Assembly: GCA_012839925.1 (NCBI GenBank)
Contig: DUMJ01000026.1
Location: forward strand, 1 to 64,000
Direction: 5' to 3'
From: a bacterium
Lineage (GTDB): Bacteria > DUMJ01
DNA length: 64,000 nucleotides
Every line of letters begins with the position of its first letter. The stretch's first letter is position 1. Below, one piece after another: positions 1-8,993 of the stretch. A program made the position numbers and the translations under genes. The notes beneath the pieces are model-generated. The model ran no database searches. It was given only the letters and a program-made list of their open reading frames with translations, and was not told the DNA's origin.

Positions 1-61
1 ATCTCCAGACTCCGGATAGATTTTTGACCTCTCTTGTTTCGCTCTCTTTGGGATAAAGCAT
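1..61 (-). CDS. uidA: beta-glucuronidase (GH2), N-terminal fragment, truncated by window edge
   Basis: Minus strand from CAT at 59-61 reads MLYPKESETREVKNLSGVW, typical of a GH2 beta-glucuronidase N-terminus; AGGAGG SD just upstream of the ATG. Only 20 codons visible. Confidence 0.65.
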   Translation of the reverse strand, partial: MLYPKESETREVKNLSGVWR

Positions 62-236
62 CCGTGACCTCCTCTTTTCTGTAATTATATATTTAAGACT
101 TCTGAGTATTATTTTAACATATAACCATAATTCAATGATGTCATCGTTTTTAGAAGAATGCCTGTATTTGATGAGTTTGTAACCCCAAACTTGTCTCAAC
201 TTCTATGAGCCAGTGGTATCTCTGAGTAGATGTTTA

Positions 237-791
237 TTATAAGTTCTTAATAACTTCCTGGAGAAACATCCTGGGGGTCTCTTTTAAAAAGAGATTGATA
301 TTATGGTCCTCTCTGAATCTATCCCAGATCACTGGTTCATATCTGGACAACATACTCAATAAAAAACCAAGCAGATAACTGGCTGAAATAGCAGGGAGAG
401 GAGTATTTTCTACATTGGAGACCCAGGGTACCATACCCAGGAGCTCTTCGATACAAAACCTTGTCCCTGGCTTGATCTTCTTGCCAGAGATGATGCTGTG
501 GAATATGGGGAAGGTTCCATTCGCCTTTACAGTGACACAGGTTTCCTCTCTTCTAGTGGTAAGCCCATGGAGAACCTCTTTAAATGGTGACCTTTTTTTG
601 CAGACATAGATAACTCTTGCCAGACTTACCATATAATAGAAGAGATATAAGGGACCTGTTAATGTAGAAGCATCTCCAAGGGCAAGAAGATACTCTCTCG
701 CCTGGTGTATGTTTAAAAGAGCCTCTCGCTCAAGCTCACCCAGATTATAAGACCTGACCCTTTTCTCCAGCTCTTCCCACAGGCTATCCAT
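237..791 (-). CDS. YaaC-like protein
   Basis: ORF 237..818; likely start is the internal Met at 791 (MDSLWEELEKRV), just inside the end of tsaD. Motif LTGPLYLFYYMVSLARV resembles the YaaC family. Confidence 0.5.
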   Translation of the reverse strand: MDSLWEELEKRVRSYNLGELEREALLNIHQAREYLLALGDASTLTGPLYLFYYMVSLARVIYVCKKRSPFKEVLHGLTTRREETCVTVKANGTFPIFHSIISGKKIKPGTRFCIEELLGMVPWVSNVENTPLPAISASYLLGFLLSMLSRYEPVIWDRFREDHNINLFLKETPRMFLQEVIKNL

Positions 792-1773
792 CTGGATAAC
801 CACAGTAGCTCTCTGCATTTATGGTAAGGTCGCTTCTGTGTCCTGCCAGATACCTGTAGTAAGTGGCAGAACATATCATAGTAGCGTTGTCTGTACACAT
901 CTTTATGGATGGAAAGTAGACATCTATGCCATAATTTTTAGCTTCATCGAGGAATTTTTCCCTGAGTCTTCCATTGGCAGCGACACCACCAGAGATAGCC
1001 AGCCTGTTTATCTTATAATTAGTGCAGGCTTTCAGAGATTTATCTACCAGCACATCCACAACCGCCTCCTGAAAGCTGTAAGCTACCGATGGAAGGTCAA
1101 TGTTCTCCTTTCCCTTCAGTAGTCTTATCACAGCGGTCTTCAATCCGCTGAAACTGAAATCATAGCCTTCCGGTATAGCCCTGGGGAGGTTGTAATCTAT
1201 ACTGCCAAGCCTGGCAAATCTCTCTATGGCTGGTCCTCCAGGATAGCCTATATCGAGTAGCCTTGCCACCTTGTCGAACGCCTCTCCTGCTGCGTCATCC
1301 CTGGTTGAACCTATAATCTCATAAGAAAAATATCTTCTTACAAGTACCAGGTCTGTATGTCCTCCTGAGACTACCAGCGCAATAAAGGGAGGATACAGGT
1401 CTCTATGCTCAAGTATCGCTCCGAATATATGTCCTTCCATATGATTTATGCCGATAAGGGGCTTCTTCAGAGAATAGGCAAGTCCCTTGGCAACCATAAG
1501 CCCAACCAGGAGTGAACCTACAAGCCCTGGTCCATAAGTTACCCCTATAACAGAGATATCCTCTTTATCAATCTTAGCCTCTTCCAGAGAAAGTTTTATC
1601 ATAGGGGTTATATTCTCTAGGTGTCTTCTTGATGCAAGCTCAGGGACCACTCCACCAAATCTCTGATGTATATCATTTTGTGAGCTCACCAGATTTGATA
1701 TGACTTCATATCCATCCTTCAGGATGGCTACAGAGGTATCATCACAGGATGTGTCTATACCCAGGATATACAT
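784..1773 (-). CDS. tsaD: tRNA N6-adenosine threonylcarbamoyltransferase TsaD
   Basis: MYILGIDTSCDDTSVAIL, INHMEGHIFGA, VSGGHTDLVLV motifs; in a tsaE-tsaB-rimI-tsaD order. Confidence 0.97.
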   Translation of the reverse strand: MYILGIDTSCDDTSVAILKDGYEVISNLVSSQNDIHQRFGGVVPELASRRHLENITPMIKLSLEEAKIDKEDISVIGVTYGPGLVGSLLVGLMVAKGLAYSLKKPLIGINHMEGHIFGAILEHRDLYPPFIALVVSGGHTDLVLVRRYFSYEIIGSTRDDAAGEAFDKVARLLDIGYPGGPAIERFARLGSIDYNLPRAIPEGYDFSFSGLKTAVIRLLKGKENIDLPSVAYSFQEAVVDVLVDKSLKACTNYKINRLAISGGVAANGRLREKFLDEAKNYGIDVYFPSIKMCTDNATMICSATYYRYLAGHRSDLTINAESYCGYPDG

Positions 1774-2227
1774 TATACCTTCTTCCCTTTAATGTTAATC
1801 TCATAATAATGGCATCCTCATTGTTAGGCTGATAGTATCCCCGTCTTACGCCTATTGCCTCAAATCCTAGTGATTTATACAGATTTTGAGCAGAGGTATT
1901 TGAGATTCTGACCTCTAAGGATATCCAGTCTACATCCTGTTCCTTTGCCTTATCTATGAGATGCTCCATTATCTTCCTGCCAATCCCTTCTCTTCTCCTT
2001 GTCGGATCCACTGCTATTGTGGTTATGTGGCATTCATTAAAAAGTATCCACATCCCACCATAACCTACAACCCTGTTATCATCTACAGCCACTATATAGT
2101 AGCCGTAAGGATTACTAACTATTTCATTATAAAAAGACTGAAAACTCCATGGAGATGGAAATGATAACTCTTCTATCCTTAAAACCTCTTTAAGGTGTTT
2201 CACCGTCATCTTTTTTATCTCAATCAT
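1742..2227 (-). CDS. rimI: [ribosomal protein bS18]-alanine N-acetyltransferase RimI
   Basis: GNAT fold motif VDPTRRREGIGRKIMEHLI, LEVRISNTSAQNLYKSLGFEAIGVRRGYY; between tsaB and tsaD. Confidence 0.92.
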   Translation of the reverse strand: MIEIKKMTVKHLKEVLRIEELSFPSPWSFQSFYNEIVSNPYGYYIVAVDDNRVVGYGGMWILFNECHITTIAVDPTRRREGIGRKIMEHLIDKAKEQDVDWISLEVRISNTSAQNLYKSLGFEAIGVRRGYYQPNNEDAIIMRLTLKGRRYNVYPGYRHIL

Positions 2228-2850
2228 AATATCTTCTCAGCCTCAGAAGGTTCTATATATAAGGGAACCAGATTCTCTGGATTTTCTGGTTCCATATCTT
2301 TACCAGGTATAACTAAAAGGCTTGCCCTGGGCACCATCAGGACTGGATTGGAAAACATATCAGCTATCTCCCTGTAGTTGTGTTCTTTTACCACTGCAAC
2401 CATTTCACCGTCAACCAATTTGGTCAGATTTTTTATATCTGAAACACCTGTTCTTTCACATATCCATCTGTTATTGGTGGAACTGTATCTTCCATAGTAA
2501 GCCATATTCATCCTGTATCTCATAAAGATGATGAGGCTATCTCCTTGGGGTATATTATAGGCAAGTCCGTCGAATGTTGGAACCCCTGTTACAGGTAGAC
2601 CACTTCCGAGGGCTATACCCTTTACAAGGGAGAGTCCAACCCTCAGACCTGTAAAGGACCCGGGACCAATAGCCACAAATATTCTATCTATCTTCTCTTT
2701 TGTTATCTGTAAAGCCCTGTCTATCTCACCTGGCAAGAGGACAGAGTGTAACTTTAAAGAATAGACGTTCTTCTCGTAAAGGGTTATATCATCCTTTACT
2801 ATAGCTATGGATAGGTAGCTGGAACTGGTATCAATAGCCAGAGATACCAT
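2224..2850 (-). CDS. tsaB: tRNA threonylcarbamoyladenosine biosynthesis protein TsaB
   Basis: MVSLAIDTSSSYLSIAI...FVAIGPGSFTGLRVGLSLVKGIALG. Confidence 0.93.
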   Translation of the reverse strand: MVSLAIDTSSSYLSIAIVKDDITLYEKNVYSLKLHSVLLPGEIDRALQITKEKIDRIFVAIGPGSFTGLRVGLSLVKGIALGSGLPVTGVPTFDGLAYNIPQGDSLIIFMRYRMNMAYYGRYSSTNNRWICERTGVSDIKNLTKLVDGEMVAVVKEHNYREIADMFSNPVLMVPRASLLVIPGKDMEPENPENLVPLYIEPSEAEKIL

Positions 2851-3310
2851 CTTTTATTCTCCTTGTATACTCAATATATCTCTCCCCTCTTGGCTCCAAG
2901 ACAATCTCCCTAGAATTTTCATCCACCACGTCTATTCTGACGAGCAGATACTCATCCAGAGGTAAATGGTTAAGCAGCTTCTCCCCCCATTCAATAACGG
3001 TAATGCTATCTTCATCATCCAGGTACTCTTCTAATCCCAATCCATCTATACTGTCTATTCTATAAAGGTCTATATGGTTAAGTATAAGCCTGCCTTTATA
3101 GGACCTTATAATTATAAATGTCGGACTGACTATCTCATTCTTTATATCCAGTCCTTTAGCTATCCCCTTTACCATGACAGTCTTACCTGCTCCAAGAGTC
3201 CCTTCAAGGAGGAGGAGTTCTCCACCCCCGCTTAACCTGCCAATTGTTTCACCAAAAACTTCAGTCTCTGTGGGAGAAACAGAGTAAAATGTAAAACAGT
3301 TCTCATTCAT
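2831..3310 (-). CDS. tsaE: tRNA threonylcarbamoyladenosine biosynthesis ATPase TsaE
   Basis: LLLLEGTLGAGKTVMVKGIAKGL (P-loop), SPTFIII, HIDLYRI, EWGEKL. The track start at 3547 is over-extended; MNENCFTFYS at 3310 is the likely start. Confidence 0.93.
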   Translation of the reverse strand: MNENCFTFYSVSPTETEVFGETIGRLSGGGELLLLEGTLGAGKTVMVKGIAKGLDIKNEIVSPTFIIIRSYKGRLILNHIDLYRIDSIDGLGLEEYLDDEDSITVIEWGEKLLNHLPLDEYLLVRIDVVDENSREIVLEPRGERYIEYTRRIKDGISGY

Positions 3311-3320
3311 AGATGATATT

Positions 3321-3349
3321 TTATCACAAGATACCAGAAATTTGATAAT
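3321..3349 (+). promoter_or_regulatory. sigma-70-like promoter TTATCA-17-GATAAT for the downstream flavoprotein
   Basis: TTATCA 3321-3326, 17 nt spacer, GATAAT 3344-3349, in the divergent gap between tsaE and the 3390 CDS. Confidence 0.4.
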
Positions 3350-3389
3350 ATTATATCTATCTGAAATTGTTACCAGGAGGTGTATAAAA

Positions 3390-4616
3390 ATATCTAAAAG
3401 AGTAGTAGTTATAGGTGGAGGTCCAGCCGGAATGATGGCTGGAGGTACCGCCGGAAGTAGAGGACTTGATGTAATCTTAATAGAGAAGAATGATACCCTG
3501 GGCAAGAAACTCTTGCTGACGGGAAAAGGAAGGTGTAACTTTACCAACGATACAGATATAAATGGTTTTATTAATAATATACCTGTGAATGGTAAATTCC
3601 TCTACAGTGCCTTCAGTAAATTTTCAAATAGAGACCTCATAAAATTCTTCAATGATCTTGGGGTAAAGACCAAAGTAGAAAGGGGTGGAAGGGTTTTCCC
3701 TGCCTCAGATAGGGCGGAAGATATACTGAATGCGCTGAAGAGGTATTTAAGAGAAAATAATGTAAAGATAGCTAGGGGAGAGGTAAAGAAGATATTGGCT
3801 GATAAACAGAAAGTTCTGGGGGTTATCCTTAAAGATGGAAGTTATATCTCCTCTGCCAGTGTAATCATAGCTACCGGTGGGTTATCCTATCCCGATACGG
3901 GTTCTACAGGAGATGGATACAGATTTGCAAGGGAATTGGGGCACAGTATCGTTACTCCAAAGCCATCACTGGTTCCTTTAGAGACCGAAGAGTCCTGGGT
4001 TTCAAAACTTCAGGGGTTAACTCTTAAAAACATCTCCATAAGAGTGATTGATAGTAATAACAGTATAATTTATCAAGACCTTGGGGAGATGCTCTTTACA
4101 CATTATGGGGTCTCTGGACCGGTAATACTGTCTGCCAGTTCGCATATGAGAGATATGGATAAGAATAAATACAGAATCATCATAGACCTGAAGCCTGGGC
4201 TGGATGATGAGGAGCTGGATAGAAGAATCCAGAGGGATTTCAGCAGGTATTCCAGGAGATACTTTTCCAATGCTCTCGATAACCTGTTACCCAAAAGTAT
4301 CATACCTGTAATAGTGGAGCTGTCTGGTATCCCTTATGATAAGTATGTAAACCAGATATCCAGAGAGGAGAGGAAGGGGCTTGTAGAGCTACTGAAAGGT
4401 CTTACCGTAACAGTCTCACGATTCAGACCTGTGAGAGAGGCTATTGTCACATCTGGAGGGGTAAGGGTTAATGAGATCAATCCATCCACTATGGAGTCAA
4501 AGATAGTAAAGGGGCTTTTCTTCGCCGGAGAAGTAATTGATGTCGATGGCTATACTGGAGGATTCAATCTTCAGATAGCATTCTCAACCGGATATGTGGC
4601 TGGACAGAACTGTTGA
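3390..4616 (+). CDS. NAD(P)/FAD-dependent oxidoreductase, BaiN/HI0933 (YhiN) family
   Basis: SKRVVVIGGGPAGMMAGGTAG, GKKLLLTGKGRCNFTN, GGLSYPDTGSTGDGYRFARELGH, GYTGGFNLQIAFSTGYVAG. Start uncertain: track uses TTG 3342, but AGGAGG at 3375-3380 points to ATA at 3390. Confidence 0.9.
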   Translation: MSKRVVVIGGGPAGMMAGGTAGSRGLDVILIEKNDTLGKKLLLTGKGRCNFTNDTDINGFINNIPVNGKFLYSAFSKFSNRDLIKFFNDLGVKTKVERGGRVFPASDRAEDILNALKRYLRENNVKIARGEVKKILADKQKVLGVILKDGSYISSASVIIATGGLSYPDTGSTGDGYRFARELGHSIVTPKPSLVPLETEESWVSKLQGLTLKNISIRVIDSNNSIIYQDLGEMLFTHYGVSGPVILSASSHMRDMDKNKYRIIIDLKPGLDDEELDRRIQRDFSRYSRRYFSNALDNLLPKSIIPVIVELSGIPYDKYVNQISREERKGLVELLKGLTVTVSRFRPVREAIVTSGGVRVNEINPSTMESKIVKGLFFAGEVIDVDGYTGGFNLQIAFSTGYVAGQNC

Positions 4617-4640
4617 TGAGTTGTTCTTCCCGAATCTGGA

Positions 4641-4697
4641 TTGACAAGTCGAAGGATTTTATGATATATTACTATCAGGTTGTATATATAATATACA
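4641..4697 (+). promoter_or_regulatory. promoter TTGACA-18-TATATT plus downstream palindrome TGTATATATAATATACA (candidate GntR operator)
   Basis: TTGACA 4641-4646, TATATT 4665-4670, 7+3+7 palindrome 4681-4697 immediately downstream, ahead of the GntR gene. Confidence 0.5.
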
Positions 4698-4716
4698 TCT
4701 GGTATAGAGAGGGGAT

Positions 4717-5907
4717 ATGTTAAAGGCTTTGGGTGATTGGGACCTGTTACCTGTATATGCCAAGATAGCGGAGGCTCTGAAGGAAGAGATAAGGAATGGT
4801 CATTTTAGACCTGGAGACAAGCTTCCTACCGAAGAAGAACTCTGTAAGATTTATAGTGTAAGTCGCGGTACTGTAAGAAGAGCTTTTCAGATATTAGAGA
4901 GCGAGGGTACTATTTCTAAAAGGCAAGGTATAGGTAGTTTTGTAAAGAACGGATCCGAAAAAATTTCTGCAAAGAGTATCGGTTTAATCCTTCCCTATAT
5001 GAAATATATGGGAGCGGACCTTCTTCTTGGTATAGAAAAAGCAATCAGGTCTTTCGGGTATCATCTTGTCTTCTTCAGTTCCGAGGGTAATGTGGACCTG
5101 GAAACAGGTATAATAAATAAGTTAATAAATTCAGACATCAGTGGAATCATCCTTTATACGTTAGAGGGAGAATATAACGACGAGGGAATAAGAAGATTAA
5201 TAGCATCTGAAAAACCATTTGTCCTTATAGATAGATACCTCCCCCATATCAGTACATCCTGGATTGTGTCAGACAATTATAACGGTGGCTATAAGATGAC
5301 TGAATATTTGATAGGGAAAGGGCACCGTAAGATAGGATTTGCCATTTATTCTGAAGAATATTATGAGGTTACCTCTATAAGGGATAGAAAACTGGGCTAT
5401 TTAAACGCTATGGAGAGATATGAACTCTCTCCTGTAATTATTGATTCTTATCCTCCAATGCCACCTCAGAATGAAGAGATGCTAAGAGAAAGCTTTAATG
5501 AGCTTATGGAGAAGATAGTGAAGAATATTCGGGAGGAAAACCTTACCGCTATATTCGGTATAAACGATATGACTGCTGTAAGGATAATGAGATCTCTGCT
5601 GGATAGAGGATACAGTGTGCCTGACGATGTATCTGTGGTAGGGTTTGATAATATAAGGATACTCAGAGATGTTGGAATCCATCTCACATCTGTTTTTCAG
5701 GATTTTTTTAATATGGGCTTTGAAGCAGGTAAGCTTATAATAGAGAAGATAGAGGATAATTCTAACCAAGAAGATAAGCAAATCTCTATACCTGTAGAGA
5801 TAAGAGAGGGGAGTACTGTGAAATCTTCTGTAAAGGAGGTGATGCAAACTAGAGAGGTGCAGGATTCAGTGATGTTTGATGTAGTCAAGGGGGATAGAAA
5901 GGGGTAA
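4717..5907 (+). CDS. GntR-family transcriptional regulator with LacI/periplasmic-binding effector domain (AraR-like architecture)
   Basis: N-terminal PVYAKIAEALKEEIRNGHFRPGDKLPTEEELCKIYSVSRGTVRRAFQILESEG; C-terminal PBP1-like ligand domain (VSVVGFDNIRI). Confidence 0.93.
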   Translation: MLKALGDWDLLPVYAKIAEALKEEIRNGHFRPGDKLPTEEELCKIYSVSRGTVRRAFQILESEGTISKRQGIGSFVKNGSEKISAKSIGLILPYMKYMGADLLLGIEKAIRSFGYHLVFFSSEGNVDLETGIINKLINSDISGIILYTLEGEYNDEGIRRLIASEKPFVLIDRYLPHISTSWIVSDNYNGGYKMTEYLIGKGHRKIGFAIYSEEYYEVTSIRDRKLGYLNAMERYELSPVIIDSYPPMPPQNEEMLRESFNELMEKIVKNIREENLTAIFGINDMTAVRIMRSLLDRGYSVPDDVSVVGFDNIRILRDVGIHLTSVFQDFFNMGFEAGKLIIEKIEDNSNQEDKQISIPVEIREGSTVKSSVKEVMQTREVQDSVMFDVVKGDRKG

Positions 5908-5953
5908 AAGAAAGATTTTAAAATTCAGAAAATTAGAAAAGGAGGAATTGAGA

Positions 5954-7243
5954 ATGTTTGGTAAGAAGATTTTAGTAATGTTACTCTCTGTGTTACTGGT
6001 ACTTGGTAGTTTAACCCTTGCTTTTGGTAAAACGACCGTAACCTTCTGGTCCAGCCATTCTGGCGAACCTGATAGAACTTCTATACAGCGTATAGTCGAT
6101 GAGTTCAACAAACAGAATCCAGATATCGAAGTAAAGGTTACAATTGTTCCAGGTTCAGAAACAGATGTATCTAAACTTCTAACCGCTGTAGCTGGTGGGG
6201 TTGCCCCCGATGTATATCTGGTAGACCGATTTACCGCCGCTCAGAGAGCAGTAGCTGGAGTTCTGGAACCTCTAAATAACTTTGCTACAGCTGATGAGAT
6301 AGCTAAACTTAAGGCACAGTATATTGATTTTGCCTGGGATGAAGCCAGCTGGGATGGAAAGGTATGGGTATTACCATTTGACACAGATACAAGAGCCCTG
6401 TATTACAGAAGGGACCAGTTTAGAGAGGTAGGACTCAGTGGACCACCCAAAACCATAGCAGAACTGGATACTTATGCAGAGAAGTTAACCAAGAAAGATC
6501 CAAGTGGACGATTCTTAAGGATAGGTTTTGTTCCCTGGTTATCTCAAGGTTGGCATTATACCTGGGGATGGGCATTTGGTGGAGAATTCTATAATCCAAA
6601 GACAAAGAAACTCACCATCACAGATCCAAATATTGTAAAGTCCTTTGAATGGCAGAAGAGTTATGCAGATAAGTATGGTATAGCTGCTATCCAGTCTTTC
6701 TCTTCCGCTTTTGGTTCTGAAGCACAGGACCCATTCATTATGGGGATGATCTCTATGAAGGTTGATGGAGACTGGACGCTTTCTGGATTAACGAAGTTTG
6801 CCCCCAAGCTAAAGTGGGGAGTAGATTATGGTGCAACCTATATCCCCAGACCGGCTGAATTGGCGAAAAAACCGATTACCTGGGCTGGTGGCTGGAGCCT
6901 TGGTATCCCCAAGGGAGCGAAGAACGCTAAGGCAGCATTTGAATTTATTAAGTTTGCATGTGGTCCAGTTGGACAGAAGATCTACACAGTAGATACATTG
7001 CATCTACCAACTATTAAAGCACTCCTGAATGATAAGGATGTTAGAGGAGAGAGAAGACATGCCTTCTTTGTAGACCTGGTAAAGTATGCAAAGAATAGAC
7101 CTCCTCTACCTGTAGGTGCATTACTGTGGGATGAGCTTACAGCAGCTAGAGATGCGGTTATCAATGGACAGAAGACACCTTTGAAGGCTTGCCAGGATGT
7201 AGAGGCAAGAGTACAGCCAGAATTAGATAAGTATCTAAAGTAA
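5954..7243 (+). CDS. extracellular solute-binding protein family 1 (sugar ABC transporter)
   Basis: Signal peptide, FWSSHSGEPDRTSIQRIVDEFNKQNPDIEVKV, VAPDVYLVDRF; GGAGG SD at 5941-5945. Confidence 0.95.
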   Translation: MFGKKILVMLLSVLLVLGSLTLAFGKTTVTFWSSHSGEPDRTSIQRIVDEFNKQNPDIEVKVTIVPGSETDVSKLLTAVAGGVAPDVYLVDRFTAAQRAVAGVLEPLNNFATADEIAKLKAQYIDFAWDEASWDGKVWVLPFDTDTRALYYRRDQFREVGLSGPPKTIAELDTYAEKLTKKDPSGRFLRIGFVPWLSQGWHYTWGWAFGGEFYNPKTKKLTITDPNIVKSFEWQKSYADKYGIAAIQSFSSAFGSEAQDPFIMGMISMKVDGDWTLSGLTKFAPKLKWGVDYGATYIPRPAELAKKPITWAGGWSLGIPKGAKNAKAAFEFIKFACGPVGQKIYTVDTLHLPTIKALLNDKDVRGERRHAFFVDLVKYAKNRPPLPVGALLWDELTAARDAVINGQKTPLKACQDVEARVQPELDKYLK

Positions 7244-7259
7244 AAAGGAGTTGAAGGCA

Positions 7260-8150
7260 GTGAGGGCAAGTACAGCTAGAAGGAACACAATTTATGGTTT
7301 ACTATTTGCTTTGCCATGGATTATTGGGTTCTTAGCCTTCACTGCCTATCCTATTCTAGCATCCCTATATTATAGCTTTACGGAATTTGTAGGGATAGGG
7401 ACGCCTAAATGGATAGGCGGTGAAAATTATTATAATCTTTTCCATGATGAACTCTTCTGGACCTCTCTGTATAATACCGTGTATTATGTCAGCCTGGCTG
7501 TTCCAATAGGATTCGTGATTGGATTGGGTCTGGCATTGTTACTCAACTCTAATTTGAAAGAGGTTGGTATATATAGAACACTTGTATATCTACCCTATGT
7601 GCTACCTGCAGTTGCTGTTAGTTTTATATGGCTTTGGATGCTAAATCCTTATTATGGACTGGTAAATCTGTTCTTAAGCACGGTATTTAAAGTCCAGGGA
7701 CCAGGCTGGTTCTCTGACCCTAAATGGGCTAAACCTGCATTTGTGATGTTAGCCCAGTGGGGAGCTGGTGGTTCTGCGGTAATATTTTTATCTGCCATTA
7801 AAGATGTTCCAAGAGAGATGCTGGAGTCTGCTGAGATAGATGGTGCAGGATGGTGGACAAAGTTCAGTAAGATTATTATCCCTATGATAAGTCCTGTTAT
7901 ACTGTATCATATAATTACAGCTCTATTTGGTGGATTTCAGATATTTACTACTGCCTATATTGCTACCAATGGAGGTCCAGCTAATTCTACCCTGTTTTAT
8001 GTACTGTATCTCTACAGGAACGCATTCCAGTATAATAAGATGGGATACGCATCTAGTATGGCCTGGATGCTCTTTATCCTGGTCCTTATCATCACTTTAA
8101 TAATATTCAGGACCTCTGCGAGATGGGTCTTCTATCAAGGAGGAGAATAG
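7260..8150 (+). CDS. CUT1-type sugar ABC transporter permease (MalF-like)
   Basis: Six-TM permease, EAA motif ESAEIDGAGWWTKFSKIIIPMISPVI. GTG 7260 fits the GGAG SD better than TTG 7251. Confidence 0.94.
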   Translation: MRASTARRNTIYGLLFALPWIIGFLAFTAYPILASLYYSFTEFVGIGTPKWIGGENYYNLFHDELFWTSLYNTVYYVSLAVPIGFVIGLGLALLLNSNLKEVGIYRTLVYLPYVLPAVAVSFIWLWMLNPYYGLVNLFLSTVFKVQGPGWFSDPKWAKPAFVMLAQWGAGGSAVIFLSAIKDVPREMLESAEIDGAGWWTKFSKIIIPMISPVILYHIITALFGGFQIFTTAYIATNGGPANSTLFYVLYLYRNAFQYNKMGYASSMAWMLFILVLIITLIIFRTSARWVFYQGGE

Positions 8151-8154
8151 CCGT

Positions 8155-8988
8155 ATGAATCTAAGATGGTTTCTCTCTAAAGTAGTGATCAGACTTGTAT
8201 TGATTTTAGTGAGTGCTCTATATTTGGTCCCGATATTCTGGATGTTTACAACTTCCATAAAGGATATGTCCCAGGTAATGGCATATCCTCCTATCTGGTG
8301 GCCTGATCCTCCTAAGTGGCATAACTATGTAGAGGCAGTGAATTATATACCTTTTGGACAGTATACTCTGAATACCATACTTATATGCGCCGGGAATATA
8401 GTAGGAGTTCTTCTTTCCTGTCCTCTTGTTGCTTATAGTATCTCAAAGATAAAGTGGAGAGGAAGAAACTTCCTTTTTATGCTAATTCTCAGTACTATGC
8501 TCATTCCTTTTCCTGTAACTATGGTTCCGCTCTTTGTTGTCTTTGCCAGGCTGGGATGGATCAATACATTTACACCATTAATATTGCCTGCTTTCTTTGG
8601 CGGAGGGGCATTCAATATATTTCTTTTGAGACAGTTCCTTTTAACAATCCCAGAAGAATTATCTGATGCAGCTAGAATAGATGGGGCATCTGAATTTGGC
8701 ATCTATTGAAAAATAGTACTTCCGCTTATAAAACCTATCCTCATAGTCGTTGCTCTGTTTACATTCTTAGGAGCCTGGAATGATTTTATGGGTCCACTTA
8801 TCTATCTCCAGGACGAAGCGAAATATACACTTGCTCTCGGATTACAGATGTATAGAACCACTAACTATGTGGAGTGGCCTCTACTTATGGCAGCTGCAAC
8901 AATAGTGGTTATCCCTACAATTATCGCCTTCTACTTTACCCAGAATACTATAGTTGAGAGTGTTACCCTTACAGGTCTTAAAGGATAA
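8155..8988 (+). pseudogene. CUT1-type sugar ABC transporter permease (MalG-like) with one in-frame TGA at 8707-8709
   Basis: ORF 8155..8709 continues in the same frame to TAA 8986-8988 as KIVLPLIKPILIVVALFTFLGAWNDFMGPLIYLQ; combined 277 aa is normal length. TGA falls in the EAA loop (SEFGIY*KIVLPL). Confidence 0.88.
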
Positions 8989-8993
8989 GTAAT

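Noticed and set aside
8707-8709. UGA reassigned to Trp genome-wide (genetic code 4/25)
   Set aside because: TGA terminates other genes normally here (e.g. 4614-4616, 16943-16945, argG at 53173-53175) and Trp elsewhere is TGG, so only local readthrough or mutation is viable.
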